DNA of 57,060 bases from Acidobacteriota bacterium (GTDB lineage Bacteria > Acidobacteriota > Vicinamibacteria > Vicinamibacterales > CAVVIG01), in assembly GCA_025463215.1 (NCBI GenBank), contig JAOBWF010000176.1:1-57060 (forward strand), read 5' to 3'. Below the pieces are notes generated by a model. That model had not been told where the DNA came from. It saw only the letters and a program-made list of their open reading frames with translations, and did no database searches. The translations under genes and the position numbers were made by a program. Every line of letters begins with the position of its first letter. The first letter of the stretch is position 1. Shown piece after piece: positions 43,119 through 50,508 of the stretch.

Positions 43119-45734
43119 GTGCGAACGATCGCCGCCGTCCCGGCGACAGCCCTTTTGGCCGGCGCGGCCGCGGGCCTTCGTCTTCCTTCCCTTCCTGCAA
43201 TCCCGACGTCTGCCATTCTGATCTGTTGCGGCGCGCTGGCGCTGTGGAGTTGGCGCGCCGTTCACCCGTTGATCTTTGCCGCGCTGGTCGCGGTCGGTTT
43301 TTTCGCGGGTGGCGCGCTGCTCGCCGCCGACGCGTGGCAGCGTGCGTGGCGGCCGCCGTTGTGGACCGCGTTCGAGCAGATGGCGCGGGTGCAGCGCGCG
43401 CAAGCCGAGGCGGACGGGCGTCGGCTGCCCGAAGACGACGAGGCGTTCGCGGTGGTCGAAGGCGTCCTCCGGAGCGATGCGTCGCTCGGCGCCTCGGGCG
43501 CGTCACTCAGCATCGACGTTGACGCGATGGCGGAGCAGGACGGGCGGGAAGGGCGACAGCGGCAGGAACGGCCGAACGGGCGGGATGCTGGTAGCGCGAC
43601 CGCTGTAGCCGAGGGGATCTCCGGCGGCGTCGCGGTGACGGTCGTCGGCTCGCTCGCGGCGGAGCGGCTCGGCGACTGGCGCGCCGGCCGGCGCGTGCGT
43701 GTGCCGGTCACGCTTCGGCGGCCGTCGCGGTATCTCGATCCCGGGGTCCCCGATCACGAGCGCGATCTGGCGCGGCGCGGCACGCGGCTGGTCGGAACAG
43801 TCAAGAGCGGCGCCCTCGTCGAGCTGCTGGCGCGTGGCGGCTGGTTCGCCGAAGCGATGGCCGCGTCACGCTCCGTCGCCCGCCGGGCCATTGCCGACGG
43901 CGTCGGGCGATGGAGCACTCGCTCGGGCGCGATCGTGGCGGCGATCGTACTCGGCGACCGCGCCGGACTCGACGAAGAGGTGCAGCAGCGGCTGCAGGAG
44001 GCGGGAACCTATCACGTGATCGCGATCTCGGGCGGCAATATCGCGATCCTCGCCGGGCTGCTGCTCGGCGCGTTCCGTCTCGCCGGCTGGCTCGGGCGGA
44101 CCGCGATGCTGTCGTCGATTGCGGTGCTGCTCGCGTACGCCACGCTGGTCGGCCACGGCGCGTCGGTCGATCGCGCGACGCTGATGGCGGTCGTCTACTT
44201 CGGTGCGCGCGCCGCGGATCTGCGCAGTCCGCCGCTCAATGCGCTGGCGCTGGTCGCGGCGATGCTGGTCGCCGCCGATCCGCTGAGCGTCGCCGAGCCC
44301 GCATTTGTCCTCACCTTCGGCGCGACGCTGGCGATTCTCACCATCGTCCCGGCGATCACGAAAACAGCAGCCGCAGAGAGCGCGGAGGCCGCAAAACAGA
44401 AACAATATATTTCTGCGCCCTCTGCGATCTCTGCCCTTGCTTCCTTTCTACGACCGATGTTCTTCGCCTCAGTCGCGGCCGAAGCCTTGCTGTTCCCGGT
44501 CGGCGCGCTGACGTTCTCGCGCGTGACGTTCGCCGGGCTCGCGCTGAACTTCCTGGCGATACCAATGATGGGTGTCGCTCAGATCGCGGGGATGGCGGTC
44601 GTGCCGCTGGCGCTCGTGTCACGGACGCTGGCAGCGGGTGCCGGCTGGATCGCACACGTCGGCGCCGCCGGCCTGGTGTGGTCGGCCGAGCTCGTGAGGT
44701 TCGCACCGGCCCTGACGTATCGGGTTGCGCCGCCGCCGTCGATCGCGGTGTGCCTCTACTACGCCGCGGCCGCCGTCTGCTGGCTCTGCACCACCGGCGA
44801 CGCGCGGTCGCGGCTCGCCTGGCCTCATCGCCGCGCGATCACCAGATGGGGCGCGGGCCTGGCGGTCGCCGCAGCGATCTGGATCCTGGCGGATCCGCGC
44901 ACGCTCGCCGCCTCCCGCGGCGATGGACGGCTGCACGTCACGTTCCTCGACGTCGGCCAGGGGGACTCCGCGTTCGTCGTCTTTCCTCACGGCTCGACGC
45001 TGCTGGTCGACGCCGGCGGACTGTCGGCCTCCTCGTCATTCGACATCGGCGACCGCGTCGTCGCTCCCGTGCTGCGCGGCGCCGGGTTTCGCCGGATCGA
45101 CTATGTCGCGCTGACGCACGGCGATCCGGATCACATCGGCGGCGCCGCCTCGATCGTGCGCGAGTTCCGGCCGCGCGAGGTCTGGGAAGGTATTCCGGTG
45201 CCGCGCTCGGATCCGCTGACCCGGTTGCGGGTCGCGGTCCAGGCCGGCGGCGCGCGCTGGGCGAACGTGTATCGCGGCGATCGCGTGGCGGTCGACGAGG
45301 TCGACGTCATCGCGCGGCATCCCGCGCCGGCCGACTGGGAGCGTCAGAAGGTGCGCAACGACGACTCGCTCGTGCTCGAGCTGCGCTGGCGCGATGTCTC
45401 GGTCGTGCTCACCGGCGACATCGGCAGGGCGGTCGAGCCGAGCGTGGCGTCGGCCATCCCCCCGGCGCGGCTGCGCGTGGTCAAGATCCCGCACCACGCC
45501 AGCCTCACGTCGAGCACACCCGCGTTCGTCGCTGCCCTCCGTCCCCAAGTCGCGATCGCGAGCGCCGGAAGGGCGAACCACTTCGGCCACCCGGTCCCCG
45601 AGATCCTCGACCGCTACAGATCGATCGGCGCCGAGATCTTCAGAACCGACCAGGACGGAGCCGTGACCTTGACGACAGACGGGGCGTCAATCGAAGTGCA
45701 CACCTTTACGGGACGAACGACGTTCGTACCCTAG
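43119..45734 (+). CDS. comEC: DNA internalisation-related competence protein ComEC/Rec2
   Basis: An 871-residue membrane protein. N-terminal DUF4131 region with several helices (GALALWSWRAVHPLIFAALVAVGFFAGG), central Competence domain (YHVIAISGGNIAILAGLLLGAFRL, then VGHGASVDRATLMAVVYFGAR), then the metallo-beta-lactamase-like domain VTFLDVGQGDSAFVVFPHGS, LTHGDPDHIGGAAS and KIPHHASLTSSTPAFV. It forms the inner-membrane channel for transforming DNA and pairs functionally with pili (pilT is in the window). Two stretches, about residues 139-158 (EQDGREGRQRQERPNGRDAG) and 416-445 (TAAAESAEAAKQKQ, then YISAPSAISALAS), are translated 9-nt repeats inserted in frame. GTG start. Confidence 0.92.
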   Translation: MRTIAAVPATALLAGAAAGLRLPSLPAIPTSAILICCGALALWSWRAVHPLIFAALVAVGFFAGGALLAADAWQRAWRPPLWTAFEQMARVQRAQAEADGRRLPEDDEAFAVVEGVLRSDASLGASGASLSIDVDAMAEQDGREGRQRQERPNGRDAGSATAVAEGISGGVAVTVVGSLAAERLGDWRAGRRVRVPVTLRRPSRYLDPGVPDHERDLARRGTRLVGTVKSGALVELLARGGWFAEAMAASRSVARRAIADGVGRWSTRSGAIVAAIVLGDRAGLDEEVQQRLQEAGTYHVIAISGGNIAILAGLLLGAFRLAGWLGRTAMLSSIAVLLAYATLVGHGASVDRATLMAVVYFGARAADLRSPPLNALALVAAMLVAADPLSVAEPAFVLTFGATLAILTIVPAITKTAAAESAEAAKQKQYISAPSAISALASFLRPMFFASVAAEALLFPVGALTFSRVTFAGLALNFLAIPMMGVAQIAGMAVVPLALVSRTLAAGAGWIAHVGAAGLVWSAELVRFAPALTYRVAPPPSIAVCLYYAAAAVCWLCTTGDARSRLAWPHRRAITRWGAGLAVAAAIWILADPRTLAASRGDGRLHVTFLDVGQGDSAFVVFPHGSTLLVDAGGLSASSSFDIGDRVVAPVLRGAGFRRIDYVALTHGDPDHIGGAASIVREFRPREVWEGIPVPRSDPLTRLRVAVQAGGARWANVYRGDRVAVDEVDVIARHPAPADWERQKVRNDDSLVLELRWRDVSVVLTGDIGRAVEPSVASAIPPARLRVVKIPHHASLTSSTPAFVAALRPQVAIASAGRANHFGHPVPEILDRYRSIGAEIFRTDQDGAVTLTTDGASIEVHTFTGRTTFVP
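43532..43592 (+). repeat. Translated 9-nt array in comEC (GGGCGGGAN type)
   Basis: Imperfect 9-nt steps GGACGGGCG, GGAAGGGCG, ACAGCGGCA, GGAACGGCC, GAACGGGCG. It resembles the GGGCAGGAT tandem at 32131 and encodes a hydrophilic insert. Confidence 0.55.
44366..44450. repeat. Translated inverted 9-nt array in comEC (CGCAGAG type)
   Basis: CCGCAGAGA, GCGCGGAGG, CCGCAAAAC on the left and TTCTGCGCC, CTCTGCGAT, CTCTGCCCT on the right around an AT-rich centre. It has the same form as the array before carA but lies in frame inside comEC. Confidence 0.8.
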
Positions 45735-45778
45735 CCGAGACAAGGTGACGAAACCCGATACCTGGATTCCATGGATCA

Positions 45779-46606
45779 CTAGTCCGTGTGCTGTACCGAC
45801 TTGAGTCTCTGCCACTCCGCCTCGAGCTCGTCGAGTGTCATCTCCTTCATCGTCCGGCCAGACGCCGTGATGGACTGTTCCAGCCGGCCGAAGCGTTTCG
45901 TGAACTTGTCGTCGGCTTTCCTGAGGGCGGTCTCTGGTTCGATGCCGAGCCTCCTCGAGAGTTGGGCGATCGAGAAGAGCAGGTCGCCCATCTCCTCCTC
46001 GGCGCGCACGGCGTCCACCGGGCCAGGCGCCGCGACGACCTCTCGCAGCTCGTCGACTTCTTCCTGGATCTTGGCGACGACGTCGCGGGTCGTGCTCCAT
46101 TCGAAACCGACCGATGCCGCGCGGATGCCGATGTGGTAGGCGCGGAGCAGCGCCGGGAGCGCTGTGGCGATGCCGCTGAGGAGCGTTTGTGGTTTCGGAC
46201 TGCCGCCGCGCTCCTGCGCCTTGATCTCCTCCCACCGCACTCTGACCTGTCCCGCCGAGTCGAGCACCGGTTCGTCTTGGCCGCGCTTGAATACGTGCGG
46301 ATGCCGGCGGATCAGTTTGTCGGCGATGCTCCTGATCGAATCGGCGATCGTGAAGTGGCCGGCCTCGGCCTCGAGCTGGGCGATGAACACCGCCTCGAAT
46401 ACGAAGTCGCCGAGCTCTTCGCGCAGCCCGTCGTGATCGTGAGCGTCGATCGCGTCGATCACTTCGTAGGCCTCTTCGAGCACGAACGGCTTCAGCGAGT
46501 CGATCGTCTGCTCGCGATCCCACGGGCAGCCGTCGGGGCCGCGCAGCGTCGCCATGATCTCGATCAGACGGGTGAACTCTGCGGCGGCGCCGGACGCGTC
46601 GGACAT
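45779..46606 (-). CDS. mazG: Nucleoside triphosphate pyrophosphohydrolase MazG
   Basis: A 275-residue protein with two MazG domains. The first has LRGPDGCPWDREQTIDSLKPFVLEEAYEVIDAI and ELGDFVFEAVF (EExxE...ExxD metal site). The second has ATTRDV-like WSTTRDVVAKIQEEVDELREVV and EEEMGDLLFSIAQLSRRL. It hydrolyses NTPs to NMP and pyrophosphate, as house-cleaning or to lower ppGpp-type signals. Convergent with comEC (44-bp spacer). It is divergent from DUF1844 with only 17 bp between the two ATG codons. Confidence 0.93.
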   Translation of the reverse strand: MSDASGAAAEFTRLIEIMATLRGPDGCPWDREQTIDSLKPFVLEEAYEVIDAIDAHDHDGLREELGDFVFEAVFIAQLEAEAGHFTIADSIRSIADKLIRRHPHVFKRGQDEPVLDSAGQVRVRWEEIKAQERGGSPKPQTLLSGIATALPALLRAYHIGIRAASVGFEWSTTRDVVAKIQEEVDELREVVAAPGPVDAVRAEEEMGDLLFSIAQLSRRLGIEPETALRKADDKFTKRFGRLEQSITASGRTMKEMTLDELEAEWQRLKSVQHTD

Positions 46607-46623
46607 TTGGTAATCTTAACCAA
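46607..46623. promoter_or_regulatory. Symmetric bidirectional leaderless promoter of mazG and the DUF1844 gene
   Basis: The 17 bp between the two ATGs read TTGGTAATCTTAACCAA. Plus strand: TAATCT, 7 nt, ATG (46624). Minus strand: TAAGAT, 6 nt, ATG (46606). The two -10 hexamers overlap, and both transcripts would start at or next to their start codons. Confidence 0.65.
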
Positions 46624-46908
46624 ATGACCGAGCCGCAGTCCCAGTTGTCGTTCACTGCGTTCGTGCTCTCGCTCGCGAGCACGGCCGCGATCCACTTCGG
46701 CGACCTCGCGGATCCGATCTCCGGCGAACAGGGGGAGCCGAACCTCGAAGGCGCGGCCCAGATGATCGAAATCCTCTCGCTGCTCGAGCTGAAGACGCGC
46801 GGCAACCTGACGGCGGAAGAGCGCGAAGTGCTCGGCCAGGTCCTGTACGAGCTGCGCATGCGGTTTGTCGAGGCCACCGGCGGCGGCAAACGGATCATCG
46901 AGCCATAG
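46624..46908 (+). CDS. DUF1844 domain-containing protein
   Basis: A 94-residue protein with the DUF1844 pattern: SFTAFVLSLASTAAIHFGDLADP, then EGAAQMIEILSLLELKTRGNLTAEEREVLGQVLYELRMRFVE. It is predicted mostly helical and has no signal peptide. The function is unknown; these genes are common in acidobacteria and deltaproteobacteria near housekeeping genes. It starts 7 nt after a TAATCT -10, so it is probably leaderless, and it is first in a plus-strand run with the PhnP-like hydrolase and ribF. Confidence 0.85.
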   Translation: MTEPQSQLSFTAFVLSLASTAAIHFGDLADPISGEQGEPNLEGAAQMIEILSLLELKTRGNLTAEEREVLGQVLYELRMRFVEATGGGKRIIEP

Positions 46909-46913
46909 GAACC

Positions 46914-46948
46914 TGTCAGCGTCACCCTTCAGCCGATAGCCATCAGCC
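46914..46948 (+). repeat. Short heptamer array before the PhnP-like gene
   Basis: TCAGCGT, then TCAGCCG, ATAGCCA, TCAGCCA in the 40-bp spacer, the last unit touching the ATG at 46949. Confidence 0.5.
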
Positions 46949-47767
46949 ATGATCCGTGTGACCGTCCTCGGCAGCGGCACCTCTCACGGTGTGCCCGCGA
47001 TCGGATGCGACTGCGACGTCTGCCGATCGACGGATCCGCGCGATAAGCGGACGCGTCCGTCGATCCTGATCGAGATCGTCCCTGCCCCGGAGGCGCCGGC
47101 GCACATGACGACGCGCCTGGCGAGCGCGGTGCGCGCGATCCTGATCGACACCTCCACCGATCTGCGTACGCAGGCGCTCGCCAACAACGTCCGGCGCATC
47201 GACGCCATCCTGTTCACCCACACGCATGCCGACCACGTCTTCGGGATCGACGATGTGCGGCGGTTCAACCAGATGCAGAAGGCGGCGATCCCGTGCTTCG
47301 CGGACCCCGGCACGCTGGCCAGCCTGCACCGGATGTTCACCTATATCTTCGAGCCGCCGAAGCAGGTCGGCGGCGGTCTGCCGCAGCTGTCGAATTTTCC
47401 AATCGCCGGCGCGTTCTCGCTCGGCGGCGTCGAGATCGTGCCGATTCCACTGTTTCACGGCGTCCTGCCGGTCCTCGGCTTTCGGCTGGGGTCGTTCGCC
47501 TACTTGACCGATTGCAATCGCATTCCGGACCAGTCGTTCGCGCTGCTCGACGGCGTCAAGACGCTGATCATCGACGCCTTGCGCCGGCGTCCTCACCCGA
47601 CCCACTTCAGCGTCGGCGAGGCCGCGGCCGTGGCGGCGCGGCTCGGGGTCGAGCGCGCGTATTTCACGCACATCTCCCACGATCTCGGCCACGCCGCGAC
47701 GACCGCGGCGCTGCCCGCGGGTGTTGAACTCGCTTATGATGGTCTGGTGATCGAGGTCGCGGAATAA
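46949..47767 (+). CDS. MBL-fold metal hydrolase, PhnP-like
   Basis: A 272-residue metallo-beta-lactamase-fold protein. It has GSGTSHGVPAIGCDCDVC, with a C20-x-C22-x2-C25 site like the structural zinc of PhnP, then the active-site HxHxDH at H91-H96 (FTHTHADHVFGIDD), FADPGTLASLHRMFTYIF, LTDCNRIPD and HISHDLG. The family cleaves cyclic phosphodiesters, for example 5-phosphoribosyl 1,2-cyclic phosphate; no other phn genes are near, so the substrate is open. Separated by 1 bp from ribF, so co-translated. Confidence 0.82.
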   Translation: MIRVTVLGSGTSHGVPAIGCDCDVCRSTDPRDKRTRPSILIEIVPAPEAPAHMTTRLASAVRAILIDTSTDLRTQALANNVRRIDAILFTHTHADHVFGIDDVRRFNQMQKAAIPCFADPGTLASLHRMFTYIFEPPKQVGGGLPQLSNFPIAGAFSLGGVEIVPIPLFHGVLPVLGFRLGSFAYLTDCNRIPDQSFALLDGVKTLIIDALRRRPHPTHFSVGEAAAVAARLGVERAYFTHISHDLGHAATTAALPAGVELAYDGLVIEVAE

Positions 47768-47768
47768 T

Positions 47769-48707
47769 TTGGACATCATCCACTTTCCCGACGACCCGCG
47801 GCCGCCGCGCTGGGTGCATCCGGTGCTCGCGCTCGGCAATTTCGACGGCGTCCACCGCGGCCACCGCAAGATCCTCGATCGCCTGCACCGTGTCGCCGGC
47901 GAGCGCGGCGCCACGTCGGTAGTCATGACCTTCGATCCGCACCCGCCGCGCGTCGTCCGCCCCGACAAGGCGCCGGCGCTGCTCATGACGAAGGCGCAGA
48001 AGCTCGACGCGATCGCCGAGGCCGGCGTCCAGGGCGCGGCGATCGTCCGCTTCACCCAGGAGCTGTCGCGCTGGGAGCCGGAGACGTTCGTGCGCACGGT
48101 GCTGGTCGACTGGCTGCGCGTGTCCGAGGTGTGGGTGGGCGCCAATTTTCTGTTCGGCCACGATCGCACCGGCAACTTCTCGATGCTGCGCGACCTCGGC
48201 GCGCGCTATGGCTTCAAGGCCGAGAAGATCGATCCGGTCCGCTACAAGGATTTCGTCGTCAGCAGCACGCGGGTCCGGCGCCTGGTCAGCGAGGGACGGA
48301 TGGATGAAGCCGGCGCGCTGCTCGGCCACGAGTACTGTCTCGACGGCACCGTGATGCGCGGCGATCAGCGCGGCCGCACTCTCGGGTTCCCGACCGCGAA
48401 CCTGTGCACCGAGAACGAGCTCCTGCCGCCGCACGGCGTCTACGCGACCACCGCGCGGGTGGGGGAGATCGTGTATGCGTCGGTGACCAATATCGGGACG
48501 CGCCCGACCGTCGATCGGTCCGGCCGTACCGTGGTCGAGACGCACATCTTCGACCTGGACAAGGATCTCTACGACAGCGCGCTTCGCGTCGGCTTCGTGC
48601 AGCGGCTGCGCGACGAACGCGCGTTCGCGTCGGTGGATCTGCTGCGCGCGCAGATCGACGCCGACTGCCGGCGCGCGCGCGTGCTGTTCGGCCGCCTTTC
48701 ACTGTAG
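47769..48707 (+). CDS. ribF: Bifunctional riboflavin kinase / FAD synthetase
   Basis: A 312-residue protein with both domains. The N-terminal FAD synthetase (nucleotidyltransferase) has LALGNFDGVHRGHRKIL and VMTFDPHPPRVVRP, with FLFGHDRTGNFSML in the middle. The C-terminal flavokinase has GDQRGRTLGFPTANL, GVYATTARV, then the NIGTRPTV motif and VETHIFD. It makes FMN and FAD from riboflavin and would supply the FAD of EtfAB. TTG start, 1 bp after the previous stop. The stop codon TAG forms part of the next gene's -10. Confidence 0.95.
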   Translation: MDIIHFPDDPRPPRWVHPVLALGNFDGVHRGHRKILDRLHRVAGERGATSVVMTFDPHPPRVVRPDKAPALLMTKAQKLDAIAEAGVQGAAIVRFTQELSRWEPETFVRTVLVDWLRVSEVWVGANFLFGHDRTGNFSMLRDLGARYGFKAEKIDPVRYKDFVVSSTRVRRLVSEGRMDEAGALLGHEYCLDGTVMRGDQRGRTLGFPTANLCTENELLPPHGVYATTARVGEIVYASVTNIGTRPTVDRSGRTVVETHIFDLDKDLYDSALRVGFVQRLRDERAFASVDLLRAQIDADCRRARVLFGRLSL

Positions 48708-48710
48708 AAT
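48705..48710 (+). promoter_or_regulatory. -10-like TAGAAT overlapping the ribF stop
   Basis: TAGAAT begins with the ribF stop codon and is followed by 7 nt and the GTG at 48718. The same stop-as-promoter layout occurs at 7527 before leuS. Confidence 0.55.
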
Positions 48711-48717
48711 CCTGTCC

Positions 48718-49002
48718 GTGTCCGATCGGGACTTTTTCTTCGCCCTCGACGTGTCCGGCGACCCGGGATCCGACCAGATGCTGGGCGAGCTGACCCGCAC
48801 CGTCCTCGGACAGGCGGGGTACGCCAAGTCGGCGATCGAGGCCCTGACCGGCGAGCTGCGCACGGCGCTGGTGGAACGGGTCGGCGACGGCAAGCGCCGC
48901 TGCGAGGTCCGCTTCCGGTCCGAAGGGGGGCAGCTCGAGATCGTCGTCTCCGGCGCCGGCCGCGCCGACTGGCGCACCACCTGGCCGCTGCCGGTGTCTT
49001 AA
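48718..49002 (+). CDS. Conserved-looking 94-residue protein of unknown function
   Basis: I do not recognise this family. The protein (MSDRDFFFALDVSGDPGSDQ...) has no signal peptide or membrane segment. It has an amphipathic helical middle (GYAKSAIEALTGELRTALVERVG) and a beta-like C-terminus (RRCEVRFRSEGGQLEIVVSG then WRTTWPLPVS). The order strand-helix-helix-strand-strand loosely recalls histidine-kinase-like (HATPase/anti-sigma) folds in miniature, but no ATP motifs are present. It is GTG-initiated 7 nt after TAGAAT and ends 6 bp before cysS, so it may share the cysS transcript. Codon use matches its neighbours, which supports it being real. Confidence 0.65.
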   Translation: MSDRDFFFALDVSGDPGSDQMLGELTRTVLGQAGYAKSAIEALTGELRTALVERVGDGKRRCEVRFRSEGGQLEIVVSGAGRADWRTTWPLPVS

Positions 49003-49008
49003 TCCACC

Positions 49009-50421
49009 ATGCGCCTCTATAACACGCTCACCCGCAGCGAGGAAGACTTTGCGCCCGGCCCCGGCAACAGCGTGCGCATGTACACGTGCGGGCTGACGGT
49101 GTATGCGCGCGGCCACATCGGCAACTTCCGCACCTTCATCTGCGTCGACGTCCTGCGCCGGACGCTGAAGTACCTGCTCGGGTACGAGGTGCGGCAGGTG
49201 ATGAACTTCACCGACGTCGACGACCGCACCATCATCGGCGCGCAGAAGGCCGGGATGGAGCTGCGCGCCTACACGGACCAGTACATCGCGATGTTCCGTG
49301 AGGACGCCAAGGCGCTCGGTCTCGAGCAGGTCGAGGAGACGCCGCGCGCCACCGACGAAGCGAACCTGCAGGCGATGGCGGATCTGATCCGCGCGCTCGA
49401 CAAGAACGGCCACACCTACGTCAGCGACGGATCGATCTACTTCAAGATCTCGACGCTGCCGGCCTACGGCAAGCTGGCGCACCTCGATCACGAAGGGATG
49501 CAGCCCGGGGCGCGGGTCGACTCCGACAACTACGCCAAGGAAGACGCGCGCGACTTCGTGCTGTGGAAGGCGACCAAGCCGGACGAACCGACCTGGACCG
49601 TCGTCGATCCGCCGGGTCGACCCGGGTGGCATCTCGAGTGCTCGGCGATGGCGCTGCGGCTGCTCGGCGAATCGCCGATCGACATCCACGCCGGCGGCAT
49701 CGACCTGATCTTCCCGCATCACGAGAACGAGATCGCGCAAAGCGAGGGGGCGACCGGCAAGCTGTTCTCGCGGTTCTGGATGCACGTCGAGTATCTGATC
49801 GTCGAAGAAAAGAAGATGTCGAAGTCGCTCGGGAACACGTACACGATTCCCGACGTCGTCGCGAAGGGCTTCCGGCCGTCGGCGGTGCGTTACCTGCTGC
49901 TGTCGGCGCACTATCGCAAGCAGCTGAATTTCACCTGGGACAGCCTGTCGGGCGCGGAGAAGGCGCTACAGCGGCTGACCGACTGCCTGGCACGGCTGGA
50001 CGCGGTGACGCGAGAGGGATCGCATCCCGAGGTCACGGCGCGCGTCGCCGCGGCGCAGAGCGCGTTCACGGAGGCGATGCAGGACGACTTGAACACCGCC
50101 GCCGCCCTCGGCGCGATCTTCGAGCTGGTGAGCGACCTCAACTCGGCAATCGACGCGGCGGCGATCGGCACCGGCGACGTCGCGGTGATCAACGAGGCGT
50201 TCGATCGCTTCGATCGCGTGCTGGGTGTCGTCAGTCTCCGCCAGGCGGAGGACGCCAAGCCGCCTGTGCCGGTCGTAGACATCGAGCAGCTGATCGAGGA
50301 TCGCCACGCGGCGCGGCGGCGCCGTGATTTTGCCGCTGCCGACCGCATCCGCCAGGACCTGGCGGAACGCGGTGTGCTTCTCGAAGACAACGCCTCAGGG
50401 ACCCGCTGGAAGAGGAAATAA
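49009..50421 (+). CDS. cysS: Cysteinyl-tRNA synthetase
   Basis: A 470-residue class I synthetase that charges tRNA-Cys; its cognate tRNA-Cys gene lies 3 kb downstream. ATP site VYARGHIGNFRTFI (HIGH variant HIGN). Zinc ligands are C27 in MYTCGLT, Cys in WHLECSAMA, and His/Glu in FPHHENEIAQSE. KMSKS appears as KKMSKSLGNTYTI. The DALR anticodon domain follows. Length is normal. It follows the 94-residue gene by 6 bp. A heptamer array starts directly at its stop codon. Confidence 0.97.
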   Translation: MRLYNTLTRSEEDFAPGPGNSVRMYTCGLTVYARGHIGNFRTFICVDVLRRTLKYLLGYEVRQVMNFTDVDDRTIIGAQKAGMELRAYTDQYIAMFREDAKALGLEQVEETPRATDEANLQAMADLIRALDKNGHTYVSDGSIYFKISTLPAYGKLAHLDHEGMQPGARVDSDNYAKEDARDFVLWKATKPDEPTWTVVDPPGRPGWHLECSAMALRLLGESPIDIHAGGIDLIFPHHENEIAQSEGATGKLFSRFWMHVEYLIVEEKKMSKSLGNTYTIPDVVAKGFRPSAVRYLLLSAHYRKQLNFTWDSLSGAEKALQRLTDCLARLDAVTREGSHPEVTARVAAAQSAFTEAMQDDLNTAAALGAIFELVSDLNSAIDAAAIGTGDVAVINEAFDRFDRVLGVVSLRQAEDAKPPVPVVDIEQLIEDRHAARRRRDFAAADRIRQDLAERGVLLEDNASGTRWKRK

Positions 50422-50500
50422 CTCAGAGCTCAGAACTGAGAAGTGAGAACTGAGAACTGAGACCTGAGAATTCAGTCTTCAGTGCCGAGCTGTCAGTTCC
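50421..50500. repeat. Inverted TGAGAAC heptamer array after cysS
   Basis: Direct units CTCAGAA, CTGAGAA, GTGAGAA, CTGAGAA, CTGAGAC on the left, then inverted TTCAGTC, TTCAGTG, GTCAGTTC on the right. It fills the spacer before the aminotransferase gene. Confidence 0.75.
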
Positions 50501-50508
50501 AGGTGTTT

